Origin: Brevundimonas vitisensis
GTDB taxonomy: Bacteria > Pseudomonadota > Alphaproteobacteria > Caulobacterales > Caulobacteraceae
Assembly (NCBI RefSeq): GCF_016656965.1
Contig: NZ_CP067977.1
Coordinates: 2,132,501-2,196,500 of the forward strand
Length of the DNA stretch: 64,000 nucleotides
Direction of reading: 5' to 3'
Shown here in pieces: positions 26,463 to 35,705 of the stretch (position 1 is the first letter of the stretch; each line of letters begins with the position of its first letter). The translations under genes were made by a program, and so were the position numbers. The notes under the pieces are model-generated. The model was not told the origin of the DNA, did no database searches, and saw only the letters and a list, made by a program, of their open reading frames with translations.

Positions 26463-27346
26463 CCGCGTCACTGCTGATCTTTGGCGGCGGATATCTGGGC
26501 CAGGCCGCCGGACGCGCCGTCATCGCGGCGGGCGGCCGAGCCATGGCGACGTCTCGCGATCCCCAGCGGCGTGCATCCCTGATCCAGGCGGGGATGGAGG
26601 CGATCGACCCGGCGGACCAGGAGGCCCTGTCGAACGCCGTCGCCACCTGCGGCCGTATTCTGATTACAGCCCCGCCCGAGGGGCCCGGCTGTCCGGGCGC
26701 GCGGGCTCTGATCCCGGCGATTGCCGCGACCGGCACCTATCCCGATTGGGTCGGCTATGTCTCTTCGACAGCCGTCTATGGCGATCGTGACGGCGGCTGG
26801 GCGTTCGAAGGCGATGCCCTGAATGCCGCCAGCCTGGAAGGTGCGCGCCGGGTCCGGGCCGAGCGCGACTGGCTGGACGCAGGCCAGGGCATGGGGCTGA
26901 CGGTGCAGATTTTCCGACTGCCCGCCATCTATGGACCGGGCCGCTCGATCGTCGACCGGCTGAGCGCGGGCACGGCGCGTATCGTGGTCAAGCCGGGCCA
27001 GATCTTCAACCGGGTCCATGTCCAGGACGCTGTAGACGGCCTGTTCGCTTCGATGGCCCGGCCGCGACCGGGCGCGGCCTATAATCTTTGCGACGACGAG
27101 CCTGCCCCTTCCGACGTGGTCACCGCCTGGGCCGCGGCACGTCTGGGGCTTGAGACCCCGCCCCAGGTGGACTGGACCGATCCGTCGGTCTCGGAATCGA
27201 TGCGGCGCTTCTACCGTGATTCAAAACGCGTCTCGAATGCCTTGGCCAAGGCCGAACTGGGCTGGCGACCGCGCCACCCGACCTGGCGGGAGGGGCTCGA
27301 GGCGATTATCGCAGAGGCCGAGCAGCAGGCGGCCGGTCAGGCATAG
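26459..27346 (+). CDS. NAD(P)-dependent epimerase/SDR (YeeZ-like), apparent CTG start
   Basis: About 295 residues. The protein must begin before the first in-frame ATG (26543), because the codons from 26462 to 26542 encode the Rossmann motif [14 protein letters not shown]. That stretch has no ATG, GTG or TTG, and the frame is closed by TGA at 26438-26440. The best-placed start is CTG at 26459, overlapping the sqdB stop as CTGA. Downstream are the SSTAVYGD active-site segment, [12 protein letters not shown] and [10 protein letters not shown], typical of YeeZ-like sugar-epimerase relatives. Substrate unknown; coupling to sqdB suggests nucleotide-sugar or envelope metabolism. Confidence 0.72.
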   Translation: MTASLLIFGGGYLGQAAGRAVIAAGGRAMATSRDPQRRASLIQAGMEAIDPADQEALSNAVATCGRILITAPPEGPGCPGARALIPAIAATGTYPDWVGYVSSTAVYGDRDGGWAFEGDALNAASLEGARRVRAERDWLDAGQGMGLTVQIFRLPAIYGPGRSIVDRLSAGTARIVVKPGQIFNRVHVQDAVDGLFASMARPRPGAAYNLCDDEPAPSDVVTAWAAARLGLETPPQVDWTDPSVSESMRRFYRDSKRVSNALAKAELGWRPRHPTWREGLEAIIAEAEQQAAGQA

Positions 27347-27984
27347 GGATCAGCGCCCGTAGCGCGCGCGATCGCAGCCCGCAGCTCGGGCAGGCCGCCC
27401 CCCTTTTCGGCCGAGGTCACGGCCACCTCTGGAAACGCAGCCGGGCGCTTGGAGATGGCCTTCAGGGTTGCTGCGGCGACGGCCTCAGCCTCGCCGGCCT
27501 TCAGCTTGTCGGCCTTGGTCAGCACGATCTGATAGCTGACGGCGGCCTTATCCAGAGCGTCCAGCGCCTCGGTATCGACCGCCTTCAGGCCATGGCGGCT
27601 GTCGATCAGCAGATAGACCCGCTTCAGCGTCACCCGACCGCGCAGATAGTCGCGGCCCAGGTCCTGGAATTTCTTGACCGTCGTGCGCGAGGCCTTGGCC
27701 CAGCCATAGCCCGGCAGGTCGACCAGCCGCATTCGCCCGTCCAGGTCGAAGAAGTTGACCTCTCGCGTCCGGCCCGGCTCGTTGGAGGCCCGCGCCAGCT
27801 TGTGCATTCCGACCAGGCCGTTGATCAGGCTGGACTTGCCGACGTTGGACCGGCCGGCAAAAGCGACTTCCGGCAGGTCCGGATCGGGCAGTTGCTCGAT
27901 CTTGGCGCAGCCCATGACGAAGGTCGCAGGCCGCGAGAACAGGACCCGTGCAGCCTCGATCTCTTCGTCGGTGAAGTCGGTCAA
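27337..27984 (-). CDS. engB: Ribosome-biogenesis GTPase EngB (YihA/YsxC)
   Basis: A 215-residue TrmE-Era-class GTPase. It has P-loop GRSNVGKSS, the switch region [19 protein letters not shown] and the LTKADK base-recognition motif. EngB acts in 50S maturation. The frame runs upstream through yidC without a good ATG; TTG at 27984 overlaps the yidC stop as TTGA and places the conserved [18 protein letters not shown] at the N-terminus, so I take that start. It ends convergently over the SDR by 10 nt. Confidence 0.93.
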   Translation of the reverse strand: MTDFTDEEIEAARVLFSRPATFVMGCAKIEQLPDPDLPEVAFAGRSNVGKSSLINGLVGMHKLARASNEPGRTREVNFFDLDGRMRLVDLPGYGWAKASRTTVKKFQDLGRDYLRGRVTLKRVYLLIDSRHGLKAVDTEALDALDKAAVSYQIVLTKADKLKAGEAEAVAAATLKAISKRPAAFPEVAVTSAEKGGGLPELRAAIARATGADPYA

Positions 27985-29807
27985 GTGGCTGTCTTCTTGA
28001 TGTATTTGTCGATGAACTGGTCGATCGGGTTCTCGGCCTTGAAGCGGTGCATGATCACATACTGCTGCAGGATCGACAGGATGTTGTTCCACGACCAATA
28101 GACCAGCAGGCCTGCCGCAAAGGGCGCCATGATGAAGGTGAACACCAGCGGCATGAAGGCGAAGATCTTGCGCTGGACCGGATCGGGCGCGGGCGGGTTC
28201 ATCGCCTGCTGCAGCCACATGGTGGCACCGTAGAAGATGGCCAGGACGCTGAGCGCCAGGGTAAAGCCGCCGCCACCGTGGATCGAGATCAGCCCACCGA
28301 TCAGCGGCACGGTGGACGGATCCCACGGGATCAGGCCGAACAGGGTCCAGATGTTGGACGGATCGCGCACGCTGAGGTCCTGGATCCAGCCGAAGAAGGG
28401 CGCGTGGCGCATCTCGATGGTGACGAACAGCACCTTGTACAGGGCATAGAAGACCGGGATCTGGATGATGATCGGGATACATCCGGCCAGAGGGTTGATC
28501 TTCTCGCGCTGATACAGGGCCATCAGCTCCTGCTGCTGTTTAGGCGCGTCGTCGGCGTATTTCTTCTTCAGTTCCTCCATCTTGGGCTGGAGGTTCCGCA
28601 TCTTGGACAGGCTCTCATAGGCCTTGTTGGCCAGGGGGAACATGATGACCTTGACCACGACGGTCAGGGCCAGGATGGCCAGGCCGAAGTTGCCGAACAC
28701 GCCGAAGAAGAAGTCCACGACCAGGAAGATCGGCCGCGTCAGGAAGAACAGGAAACCCCAGTCGATCGCATAGATGAAGCGCGGCAGGTCCAGCGACTTT
28801 TCGTAATCGGCCAGAACCTCGTTGCGCTTGGCTCCGGCGAACAGGCGCTGGGTCTCCACGATCTGGGCCCCCGGCGCGACGGTGCGGACCGAGCCCTGCA
28901 GATTGGCTTCGTGGACGTTCAGCCCGTTGACGTCGCGAACGCGGAACTCGGCACCCACCGTCTCGGCCTGGTCCGGGATCAGCGCGGCCATCCAGTATTT
29001 GTCGGTGATGCCCAACCAGCCGCCGGTCGTCTCATGCTGGACGCGGCCCTTCTTGACCCAGTCGTTGTACTTGACCTGTTCGGTCGAGAAGCCAGAGCCC
29101 TTGGAGAAGGTGCCAATGGCGCCTTCGTGCAGGATCGGCTGCTTGCCCAGGTCCGAAGGGATGCCCTGACGCTCGACCCGGCCATAGGGGCGCAGGGTGA
29201 TCGCCTGGGTGCCCAGGTTGGCGACCGTATCGGTGACGGTGAAGACATAGCGGTCGTCGACCGCGACAACTCGCGTGAAGCGCAGGCCCTGTCCATTGTC
29301 CCAGGTCAGGGTGACCGGCGTGGTCGGCGTCAGCACCGAACCGGCCGTCAACTGCCAGGGCGTATTCGGCCCGGGGACGCCGCCGGCGACATTGGCTCCG
29401 ATCCAGCCGAACTGGGCGAAATAGGCATGGTTCATGCCCTGGGGTCGGAACAGTTCAACCGGGGGCGAGCCCTCGGCCAGAGTCTGATCGTATTCGGTCA
29501 GGAACAGGTCGTCGATCCGGCTGCCGACCAGCGACAGCGATCCGCGCAGGGTCGGCGTCTGGATCGGCACGCGCTTGGCGGTGCCCAGGGCCTGGCGACG
29601 ATCGGTGATGAAGACGGTGGGCGCGCCCGAGGCATCGGCGGCCGTGCCGACCTGGCCGGGTACCGGGGCTGACTTTTCCGCAGCAGCCAACTGGGCGGCC
29701 CGGCGGGCATCGGCCTGGGGCTGCAGCACGAACGCCTGATAGGCGAACAGGAAGATGACCGTGATCACGATGAAGATGATCGTGTTCCGGCTGTTCTCGC
29801 TTTTCAT
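27981..29807 (-). CDS. yidC: Membrane protein insertase YidC
   Basis: A 608-residue protein: N-terminal membrane helix (about 8-25), a large periplasmic domain (about 60-345), and the conserved C-terminal insertase core of five helices. The core includes [23 protein letters not shown] (cytoplasmic coiled-coil loop) and the [21 protein letters not shown] helix. It inserts inner-membrane proteins alone or with SecYEG. It overlaps rnpA upstream (ATGA) and engB downstream (TTGA). yidD, often placed between rnpA and yidC, is absent. Confidence 0.97.
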   Translation of the reverse strand: MKSENSRNTIIFIVITVIFLFAYQAFVLQPQADARRAAQLAAAEKSAPVPGQVGTAADASGAPTVFITDRRQALGTAKRVPIQTPTLRGSLSLVGSRIDDLFLTEYDQTLAEGSPPVELFRPQGMNHAYFAQFGWIGANVAGGVPGPNTPWQLTAGSVLTPTTPVTLTWDNGQGLRFTRVVAVDDRYVFTVTDTVANLGTQAITLRPYGRVERQGIPSDLGKQPILHEGAIGTFSKGSGFSTEQVKYNDWVKKGRVQHETTGGWLGITDKYWMAALIPDQAETVGAEFRVRDVNGLNVHEANLQGSVRTVAPGAQIVETQRLFAGAKRNEVLADYEKSLDLPRFIYAIDWGFLFFLTRPIFLVVDFFFGVFGNFGLAILALTVVVKVIMFPLANKAYESLSKMRNLQPKMEELKKKYADDAPKQQQELMALYQREKINPLAGCIPIIIQIPVFYALYKVLFVTIEMRHAPFFGWIQDLSVRDPSNIWTLFGLIPWDPSTVPLIGGLISIHGGGGFTLALSVLAIFYGATMWLQQAMNPPAPDPVQRKIFAFMPLVFTFIMAPFAAGLLVYWSWNNILSILQQYVIMHRFKAENPIDQFIDKYIKKTAT

Positions 29808-30214
29808 GGAGGTCCAGGGTCCTGGCCGGGAGCGGCACTGTCAGAGGGCGCGTCGCGGAGCGCGGGCCGGGGCGTCGCCAGCCTTGTAAGCGCCGATTTC
29901 ACATCGTCAAGCAAACGGTCCCACGGACGGTCCGCCGTGCCCATGCGGGCGATGAACACATAGTCGCAGCCGGGGCAGCCGTGCAGGGGCAGAAGCGCCC
30001 TGGCTGCCTCGCGCAGTCGTCGCTTGGCGCGGTTGCGAATGACGGCACCGCCGATCTTGCGGGTGGCGGTGAAACCGACGCCGACCGCGGCTTCTGCATC
30101 GGCCCGATGCAGTTGCTGAACCACGACGGCCCCGCGGGCCTGAGAAACGCCTTTCGCGGCCGCCAGAAACTGGGGCCGCGAGGTCAGGCGACGAATTTCG
30201 AAAGGTTCACTCAT
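29804..30214 (-). CDS. rnpA: Ribonuclease P protein component
   Basis: A 136-residue basic protein with the RnpA signature IRNRAKRRLREAARAL (the RNR motif) and the TATRKIGGAV strand before it. It assists the RNase P RNA in cutting tRNA 5' leaders. The start MSEPFEIRRLTSRPQF at 30214 is chosen over a longer frame that runs into the intergenic repeat. It has an extended Pro/Ala-rich C-terminus. Its stop overlaps the yidC start; rpmH lies upstream beyond the repeat. Confidence 0.93.
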   Translation of the reverse strand: MSEPFEIRRLTSRPQFLAAAKGVSQARGAVVVQQLHRADAEAAVGVGFTATRKIGGAVIRNRAKRRLREAARALLPLHGCPGCDYVFIARMGTADRPWDRLLDDVKSALTRLATPRPALRDAPSDSAAPGQDPGPP

Positions 30215-30218
30215 CTGT

Positions 30219-30339
30219 TCCTCCCCCCTTGGGGGAAGGGGACCGCGAAGCGGTGGAGGGGCCAACCCCAGACAGGCACTTCGCGTCCGGCCCCCTCCAC
30301 CACGCACAGCGCGGTCTTCCTCTCCCGACGGGAGAGGAA
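30219..30339. repeat. Intergenic palindromic repeat, copy B
   Basis: About 121 nt with imperfect inverted ends (30219-30228 and 30330-30339). It contains the 25-nt block 30238-30262, a near-identical copy of 16291-16315. It occupies the whole gap between rpmH and rnpA, just upstream of the rnpA start, so rnpA translation or the rpmH/rnpA expression ratio may depend on its folding. Confidence 0.8.
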
Positions 30340-30359
30340 TGAAGAAGGCGATGTCCGCC

Positions 30360-30494
30360 TTACGCCGTCAGGCGTTTGCGGCCCTTGGCGCGACGACGCG
30401 CAACGATCTTCTGTCCGTTCTTGGTGGCCATCCGCGAACGGAAGCCGTGACGGCGCTTGCGCACGAGTCGCGACGGCTGATAGGTCCGCTTCAC
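30360..30494 (-). CDS. rpmH: 50S ribosomal protein L34
   Basis: 44 residues, the full and standard bacterial L34: [20 protein letters not shown], then [21 protein letters not shown]. It starts with GTG at 30494, eight bases after GAGGAG. It leads the rpmH-rnpA-yidC-engB unit that in many bacteria lies near the chromosome origin, but no dnaA or origin is visible here. Confidence 0.97.
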   Translation of the reverse strand: MKRTYQPSRLVRKRRHGFRSRMATKNGQKIVARRRAKGRKRLTA

Positions 30495-30653
30495 GGTCGG
30501 CTCCTCAAAGCTGAATACAGGAAGCACCGGACATGAAGGCGTCCAGCGCAGGAGGGCGGGCGTATAAGGCGGCAGAAGGTGGGTGTCAACGCCGACTTCG
30601 TCCAGATCGACCAAGGCGTAACCCGGATGCCATCCGGGCAGGGTGGAGTGAAG

Positions 30654-31373
30654 ATGGATAAGGTCCGGCGTTTCGCGCCCCTGATCGTTCTGGCGGCGGT
30701 GATCGCCTTGGTGTTTGGCATGGGCTGGAACCAATATCTGTCGTTGGACACGATCCGCGACCATGGCCAGGGCTTCCGCGACTTCACGGCCGCCAACTAT
30801 CTGCTCAGCCTGCTGCTGCTCATGGCATTGTTCGCGGCGATGACGGCCAGCGTCGTGCCGGGCGTCTTCTTCATCACGATTACGGCCGGCTATCTCTTCG
30901 GGCCCTGGGTCGGTGGGGTGTCGACCGCAATCGCGGCGACCCTGGGCGCCTTGGCCATCTATTGGGTGGCGCGCACGGCCCTGGGGCGATCGCTGCGGGA
31001 ACAGGCCCAGGCCAAGGCCGGGTTGATGCAGAAGGTCTGCGACGCCATCGACCGCGACACCTTCTGGTATGTCCTGGCCTCGCGTCTGGCCGTGGTGGTG
31101 CCGTTCCACATGATCAATGTCGCGGCGGGCCTGATGGCGGTGCGCCTGGTCCCCTATACCACCGCGACGGTGATCGGCCTTTTGCCGGCCCATATCATCT
31201 ATTGCTGGATCGGGGCGCGGCTGAACCAGTTGCTGGTCAGCGACCCGGATCCGGATTTCCAGGCCCTGTTCAACCAGTTCTGGGCTCCGATGCTGGGCGT
31301 CTTTGTGCTGGCGGTCGTTCTGCCCCTCGTCCTGAAGCGGGCCCAGGCCGCCTTTCAGAAGCGCCCGGCATGA
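30654..31373 (+). CDS. VTT-domain (TVP38/TMEM64, DedA-like) membrane protein
   Basis: 239 residues with five to six hydrophobic helices. The VTT signature is clear: [23 protein letters not shown] (about 70-93), a helix-break-helix re-entrant segment, later [18 protein letters not shown]. Such proteins act in lipid scrambling or envelope maintenance. The ATG at 30654 follows GTGGAG. It is coupled to the histidine kinase by a 4-nt ATGA overlap, suggesting the kinase monitors or controls the same membrane process. Confidence 0.85.
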   Translation: MDKVRRFAPLIVLAAVIALVFGMGWNQYLSLDTIRDHGQGFRDFTAANYLLSLLLLMALFAAMTASVVPGVFFITITAGYLFGPWVGGVSTAIAATLGALAIYWVARTALGRSLREQAQAKAGLMQKVCDAIDRDTFWYVLASRLAVVVPFHMINVAAGLMAVRLVPYTTATVIGLLPAHIIYCWIGARLNQLLVSDPDPDFQALFNQFWAPMLGVFVLAVVLPLVLKRAQAAFQKRPA

Positions 31374-32818
31374 CGGAAGTGCCTCTACATCTGCGGGCTC
31401 GAGACGCGATCCTGCGGCGGCTGCATCGCCCGTCGTTCGATGGCCTTTCGGGCCAGTTGCTGATCCTGACGGCGGCCTTCACCCTGGCAGTCGAGGCCCT
31501 GATCATTGCGCCGAGCGCGGCGTCGTTTCACGAGCGCTGGCTGCTGGACCGACTGCAGGCCGCCGAACTGGCCTCGGTGGGGGTCGAGGCTCTGCCCTAT
31601 TCCATGGTGGAGGATGAGACGGCCGAACAGCTGCTGACCATCGGCGGCGTTCAGGCCGTGGTCGTCGGCGAACAGGGCGTGCGCCGCCTGCTGCTGCAGG
31701 CCCCCAACCTGCCGCGTGCGCCCGATCTGATCGATCTGCGCGATCGCGGCGTCTGGGCCCGTCTGGCGGATCCCTGGCGGACCCTGGCGGGCCACCCCGA
31801 CCGTTCGGTGCGGGTCCAGGCGCGGCCGCGCTATCGGTCCGGCGATTTCATCGAGATCCTGGCCCCGGCCGAGCCGCTGAAACAGGAACTGCGCGCCTTC
31901 CTGCTGAACAGCCTTCTGATGTCCTTGCTGATCTCGGCGGTGGCGGGGGGACTGCTGTATGCGGCCCTGGCCTATCTTGTGCTTCGGCCGCTCAGCCGGG
32001 TCACCCGCTCGATCGAGCGGTTCGCCGACGATCCGGAATCGCAGCCTGAGCCGCCCAGCGCCCGCCGGGACGAAATCGGCCGCGTCGAGCGCGAACTGGT
32101 CCGCATGCAGCAGGAAGTCCGCGATTCCCTGCGCAGCCGTGCGCGGCTGGCCACGCTGGGCGAGGCGGTGGCCAAGATCAATCACGACCTGCGCAACATG
32201 CTGACCTCGGCCCAGATCGCGTCGGATCGCCTGGCGGTGTCGGCAGACCCCCATGTGGCCAAGGCTCTGCCCCGGCTGGAGCGGGCGCTGGGCCGTGCCG
32301 CTGCCCTGACGCGCAATGTGCTCGACTATGGCAAGAGCGAGGAACCAGCCCCTCAGGTGCAGAAGGTTTCGCTCAGCCGGGCCGCCATCGCGGCTGCCGA
32401 GGACGCAGGGCTGGAAGGCGACGGGGTGCGTCTGGCCCGGGCCATTCCGGCCCGTCTGATGGTCCAGGCGGACCCGGATCATCTGCATCGCATCCTGGTC
32501 AATCTGATGCGCAATGCCCGTCAGGCGATCGAGACCGATCCTCTGCGCAACGGACGTCGTCGGGGTGTCGGGACCGTGCGGATTTCGGCGAGCACCGAGC
32601 CGGGATGGGTGCGGGTTCAGATCGCCGACGACGGGCCAGGCATTCCCGAGCGCCTGTCCAGCCGCCTGTTCGACCCGTTCGTCAGCGGGGCGGCCTCTGA
32701 CGGGACCGGCCTGGGGCTGACCATTTCACGCGAGCTGGCTGTGGCCCATGGCGGTGAACTGCGTCTGGTTGAAACCGGACCGCGCGGAACCACGTTCGAA
32801 CTGCGCCTGCCGCTGTGA
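31370..32818 (+). CDS. Membrane sensor histidine kinase
   Basis: 482 residues. Helix one (about 25-45), a periplasmic domain of about 120 residues, helix two (about 180-205), and a HAMP linker ([14 protein letters not shown]). The HisKA helix has the phosphoacceptor His in [10 protein letters not shown]. The ATPase domain has N-box [11 protein letters not shown]1 DDGPGIP and G2 GTGLGLTIS. No response regulator is adjacent, so its partner is encoded elsewhere. Start ATG overlaps the VTT gene stop. Signal unknown. Confidence 0.9.
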   Translation: MTEVPLHLRARDAILRRLHRPSFDGLSGQLLILTAAFTLAVEALIIAPSAASFHERWLLDRLQAAELASVGVEALPYSMVEDETAEQLLTIGGVQAVVVGEQGVRRLLLQAPNLPRAPDLIDLRDRGVWARLADPWRTLAGHPDRSVRVQARPRYRSGDFIEILAPAEPLKQELRAFLLNSLLMSLLISAVAGGLLYAALAYLVLRPLSRVTRSIERFADDPESQPEPPSARRDEIGRVERELVRMQQEVRDSLRSRARLATLGEAVAKINHDLRNMLTSAQIASDRLAVSADPHVAKALPRLERALGRAAALTRNVLDYGKSEEPAPQVQKVSLSRAAIAAAEDAGLEGDGVRLARAIPARLMVQADPDHLHRILVNLMRNARQAIETDPLRNGRRRGVGTVRISASTEPGWVRVQIADDGPGIPERLSSRLFDPFVSGAASDGTGLGLTISRELAVAHGGELRLVETGPRGTTFELRLPL

Positions 32819-32882
32819 AGCGCCTTGCCACGCAACGGCCCCGTTTCAAGCCGAGCTTGACCGTGTACCGAGGAGACCTCCG

Positions 32883-33326
32883 ATGAAGATGATCCTGTCC
32901 GTCGCCTGTGCAGTCCTGGCTCTGTCAGCGCTTCCCGCTGCGGCTCAGTCGGTCCCCGATCCCGAGGCGGATGCCCGTATGCAGGCCCGCGGCGAGGCTT
33001 ATTCCCGCGCCGAGGATTCCGAACAGGATCCGGCCGAGCTGGAGCGCACCCGCCAGTTAAACGCCGAGATCGCCGCCCGCAACCTTGCGGCCGAAGAGCG
33101 TGAGGCGGCCGACAACGCCGCCTATGCCGCCGCGCTGGAAGCCTCGGCCCTGGCCGACGAGGCCTATCGCCGGGACGTCGCCGCCGCCGAAACCGCCCGC
33201 GCCAACCATGAGGCGGCCGTCAGAGCCGCCGATGCCGCCCGCAGGGCCTGGGAGGCCGACCGCGCCGCCTGGCTGGCCGACTGCCGCGCCCGCCACAATG
33301 CTGCGATCTGTGTCGTGCCTGACTGA
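32883..33326 (+). CDS. Secreted Ala/Glu-rich helical protein
   Basis: 147 residues. A Sec signal peptide (MKMILSVACAVLALSALPAAAQ) is probably cut after Ala-Ala-Ala, leaving an almost wholly helical, Ala/Glu/Arg-rich mature protein that is probably coiled coil. It ends with two cysteines around ADCRARHNAAICVVPD, likely a disulfide. GAGGAG precedes the ATG. Function unknown; presumably periplasmic. Confidence 0.7.
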   Translation: MKMILSVACAVLALSALPAAAQSVPDPEADARMQARGEAYSRAEDSEQDPAELERTRQLNAEIAARNLAAEEREAADNAAYAAALEASALADEAYRRDVAAAETARANHEAAVRAADAARRAWEADRAAWLADCRARHNAAICVVPD

Positions 33327-33439
33327 CCGCGAAGCGTAACCTTTCGACGCGCCGTGGCGAACTGGACGTCATGAGACGTTGAATGGGCGGGCACGGCATG
33401 ACACCGTCCGGTCCGGCCGTCGCGCCATCGGGAGGGGCC

Positions 33440-34231
33440 ATGACCGAGTTCGCCGCCGAAGCCAGCCCAGTGACACCGGGCAGGTCGCCCGTCAGACACG
33501 CCGATCGCCCCCTGCCGGGCGGACGCACCGACACCTATCGCCACCCGCCCCTGGTACGGATCAGCCATTGGCTGAACGTCATTGCCGTGGTCGTGCTGAT
33601 CATGAGCGGGCTGAACATCCTGGCCGCCCACCCGCAGCTTTACTGGGGCCTGCGGTCCACCTTCGACGATCCCTGGGTCGCGTTCGGCACCATCCCGAAC
33701 TGGGTGATGCTGCCGCAGGGACGGAACCTGGCCGAGGCCCGGCACTGGCATTTCTTCTTTGCCTGGGTCTTCGTCATCAACGGCCTGATCTATCTGGCCT
33801 ATGGCTTCGTCACGCGCCGGTTCGGCAGGCGGCTGTGGCCGACCGGGGCGGACCTGAAGGGCTTCTGGCCCTCGGTGAAGGAACACGCCCGCTTCCACTT
33901 CCCCAAGGATGACGAGGCCAGGACCTATAACGTCATCCAGAAGCTGACCTATGTGACCATGATCCTGGTCGTGCTGCCGATGATGCTGATCACCGGCCTG
34001 TCGATGTCGCCGGGCTTCAACGCCATTGGCGGCATCCTTCTGGACCTGATGGGGGGACGACAGTCGGCGCGGACGCTGCACTTCATCTCGGCCGCCCTGA
34101 TCGTGGGCTTCATCGTCATTCACGTCGGCCTGGTGATCTGGACCGGCCTCTACAACAACATGCGGGCAATGATCACCGGCTGGTTCGTGATCGAGCCCAG
34201 CACACGCAAGGACGAGGGAGGGGCGTCATGA
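33440..34231 (+). CDS. Cytochrome b561/hydrogenase-type b cytochrome
   Basis: About 263 residues with four main membrane helices. Histidines suited to bind heme lie in RISHWLNV (helix 1), EARHWHFFFAW (helix 2) and LHFISAALIVGFIVIHVGL (last helix). This is the Ni/Fe-hydrogenase-type cytochrome b family, which links quinols to a periplasmic partner. The ATG at 33440 follows GGAGGGG; two earlier ATGs (33383, 33398) would only add a disordered tail. It overlaps the molybdoenzyme gene by 4 nt, so the two very likely form one complex. Confidence 0.85.
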   Translation: MTEFAAEASPVTPGRSPVRHADRPLPGGRTDTYRHPPLVRISHWLNVIAVVVLIMSGLNILAAHPQLYWGLRSTFDDPWVAFGTIPNWVMLPQGRNLAEARHWHFFFAWVFVINGLIYLAYGFVTRRFGRRLWPTGADLKGFWPSVKEHARFHFPKDDEARTYNVIQKLTYVTMILVVLPMMLITGLSMSPGFNAIGGILLDLMGGRQSARTLHFISAALIVGFIVIHVGLVIWTGLYNNMRAMITGWFVIEPSTRKDEGGAS

Positions 34232-34983
34232 ACCGCCGTGACTGGCTGAGCCGGGCCCTGGCCACGGCCGGCGTTCTGACCTTGGCGGCTTGCCAGCGGG
34301 CGGAGCAGGCGGGTCAGCGTCTGCTGGTCAGCGCCGAGGAATTGACCCGGCGGGCGCAGCGCCTGATCATCCCGCGCGAGGCCCTGGCCCCCGAATACGA
34401 CATCAGCGAAATCTCCGACGATTTCCGGGCCAACGGGTCGATCAATCCGGCGGCGGCCGACTATGTCGCGCTGAGGGATGCAGGGTTCGCCGACTATCGC
34501 CTGGAGATCGGCGGACTGGTCGAGCGGCCGCTCAGCCTGTCGCTGGCCGAACTGCGCGCCCGGCCGTCGCGGACCCAGATCACCAAGCACGACTGCGTCG
34601 AGGGCTGGACCTCCATCGGCCAGTGGAGCGGGGCCAAACTGGCCGATCTGCTGGACGAAGCTGGGCTGAAGCCCGAGGCGAAATACATCGTCTTCTATTG
34701 CTTCGATGCCCTGACCCAGACCGAGACGGGGCCGCGCTACTACGAGAGCATCGACCTGATCGACGCCTATCACCCCCAGACCATCCTGGCCTATGACATG
34801 AACGGCGAGACCCTGCCCGTCCCGCACGGTGCGCCGCTCAGACTGCGGGTAGAGCGGCAGCTGGGCTACAAACACGCCAAATATATTCGCCGGATCGAGG
34901 CGGTCGAAAGCTTCGATCACATCGCGGGCGGTAAAGGCGGCTATTGGCCCGATCGCGGCTATGAGTGGTACGCGGGCATCTGA
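34228..34983 (+). CDS. Periplasmic molybdopterin oxidoreductase of the sulfite-oxidase fold
   Basis: 251 residues. The N-terminus has a twin Arg (N-R-R-D-W-L) followed by a hydrophobic run ending L-A-A-C, so Tat export with lipid attachment is plausible. The body is the sulfite oxidase/MsrP molybdopterin fold, with the Mo-ligand Cys in HDCVEGW and TILAYDMNGETLPVPHGAPLRLRV typical of the cofactor pocket. Electrons would come from or go to the coupled cytochrome b. The partner differs from MsrQ of the MsrPQ system, so the substrate may be a methionine sulfoxide or another small oxo compound. Confidence 0.85.
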   Translation: MNRRDWLSRALATAGVLTLAACQRAEQAGQRLLVSAEELTRRAQRLIIPREALAPEYDISEISDDFRANGSINPAAADYVALRDAGFADYRLEIGGLVERPLSLSLAELRARPSRTQITKHDCVEGWTSIGQWSGAKLADLLDEAGLKPEAKYIVFYCFDALTQTETGPRYYESIDLIDAYHPQTILAYDMNGETLPVPHGAPLRLRVERQLGYKHAKYIRRIEAVESFDHIAGGKGGYWPDRGYEWYAGI

Positions 34984-35010
34984 CTGACCGGCCTTGCGGA
35001 TGCCGGGCCG

Positions 35011-35571
35011 TCAGGGCTCCAGCTCGATGTCCCAGTACAGATAGTCCAGCCAGCTCTGGTGCAGGTAGTGCGGCGGGAATTTGCGACCGAACTCCTGAAG
35101 TTGCCATGCGCTGGGCCGATGCGGTGCGCGGCGTATGGGCATCCCGGCCTGGTCAGGGGTCCGGCCGCCTTTTCGCAGATTGCAGGGCGAACAGGCCGCA
35201 ACGATGTTTTCCCAGGTCGTGCGGCCCCCGCGCGATCGCGGCACGACGTGGTCGAAGGTCAGCTCGGCCGAGGCCCCGCAATACTGACAGGTGAAGCCGT
35301 CGCGCAGAAAGACGTTGAAGCGGGTAAAGGCCGGCTGGCGGTCCTGGTCCACATAGGACTTCAGCGCAATCACGCTGGGCAGGACGATTTCCATGGAAGG
35401 GCTGCGGACGACCTTGTCATAGGTCGAGATGACATCGACGCGATCCTGATAGACCGCCTTGACCACGTCTTCCCATGGCCAGATCGACAGCGGGTAATAG
35501 GACAGCGGTCGGAAGTCGGCGTTCAGCACCAGGGCGGGCCAGCCGGACGGCGGACGGTGAAGGGCCTGCAT
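35011..35571 (-). CDS. HNH endonuclease
   Basis: 186 residues with the full HNH core: CQYCG (first Zn pair), FDHVVPRSRGGRTTWENIV (His-Asn) and CSPCNLRKGGRTP (second Zn pair), residues about 93-145. The N-terminal LNADFRPLSYYPLSIWPWEDVVKA is the conserved extension of a chromosomal HNH family found widely in alphaproteobacteria. It is probably a structure-specific nuclease of unknown purpose rather than a mobile homing enzyme. It stands alone, convergent with the molybdoenzyme gene. Confidence 0.88.
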   Translation of the reverse strand: MQALHRPPSGWPALVLNADFRPLSYYPLSIWPWEDVVKAVYQDRVDVISTYDKVVRSPSMEIVLPSVIALKSYVDQDRQPAFTRFNVFLRDGFTCQYCGASAELTFDHVVPRSRGGRTTWENIVAACSPCNLRKGGRTPDQAGMPIRRAPHRPSAWQLQEFGRKFPPHYLHQSWLDYLYWDIELEP

Positions 35572-35705
35572 CAGGGCCTCCTGGTCCGGTAAGGGATGAT
35601 CGACGCGACAGGACTGAAGACAGGTCTCCTTCCTTGGCTGACCTTGACCCTATCCCTGATTCGACTACGCCGCCATGACTTGAAGATCGCGGTTTCGTGA
35701 CGGCC

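Noticed and set aside
28047-29672. 541-codon plus-strand frame opposite yidC.
   Set aside because: yidC is unmistakable on the other strand; the antisense product is Asp/Gln/His/Arg-rich with no domain.
27337-30494. Chromosome origin next to rpmH-rnpA-yidC.
   Set aside because: The gene block is origin-linked in many bacteria, but there is no dnaA, no AT-rich intergenic region and no cluster of DnaA boxes in the window.
35011-35571. HNH endonuclease as a homing or mobile-element nuclease.
   Set aside because: It belongs to a widespread stand-alone chromosomal HNH family and has no intron, intein or phage context here.
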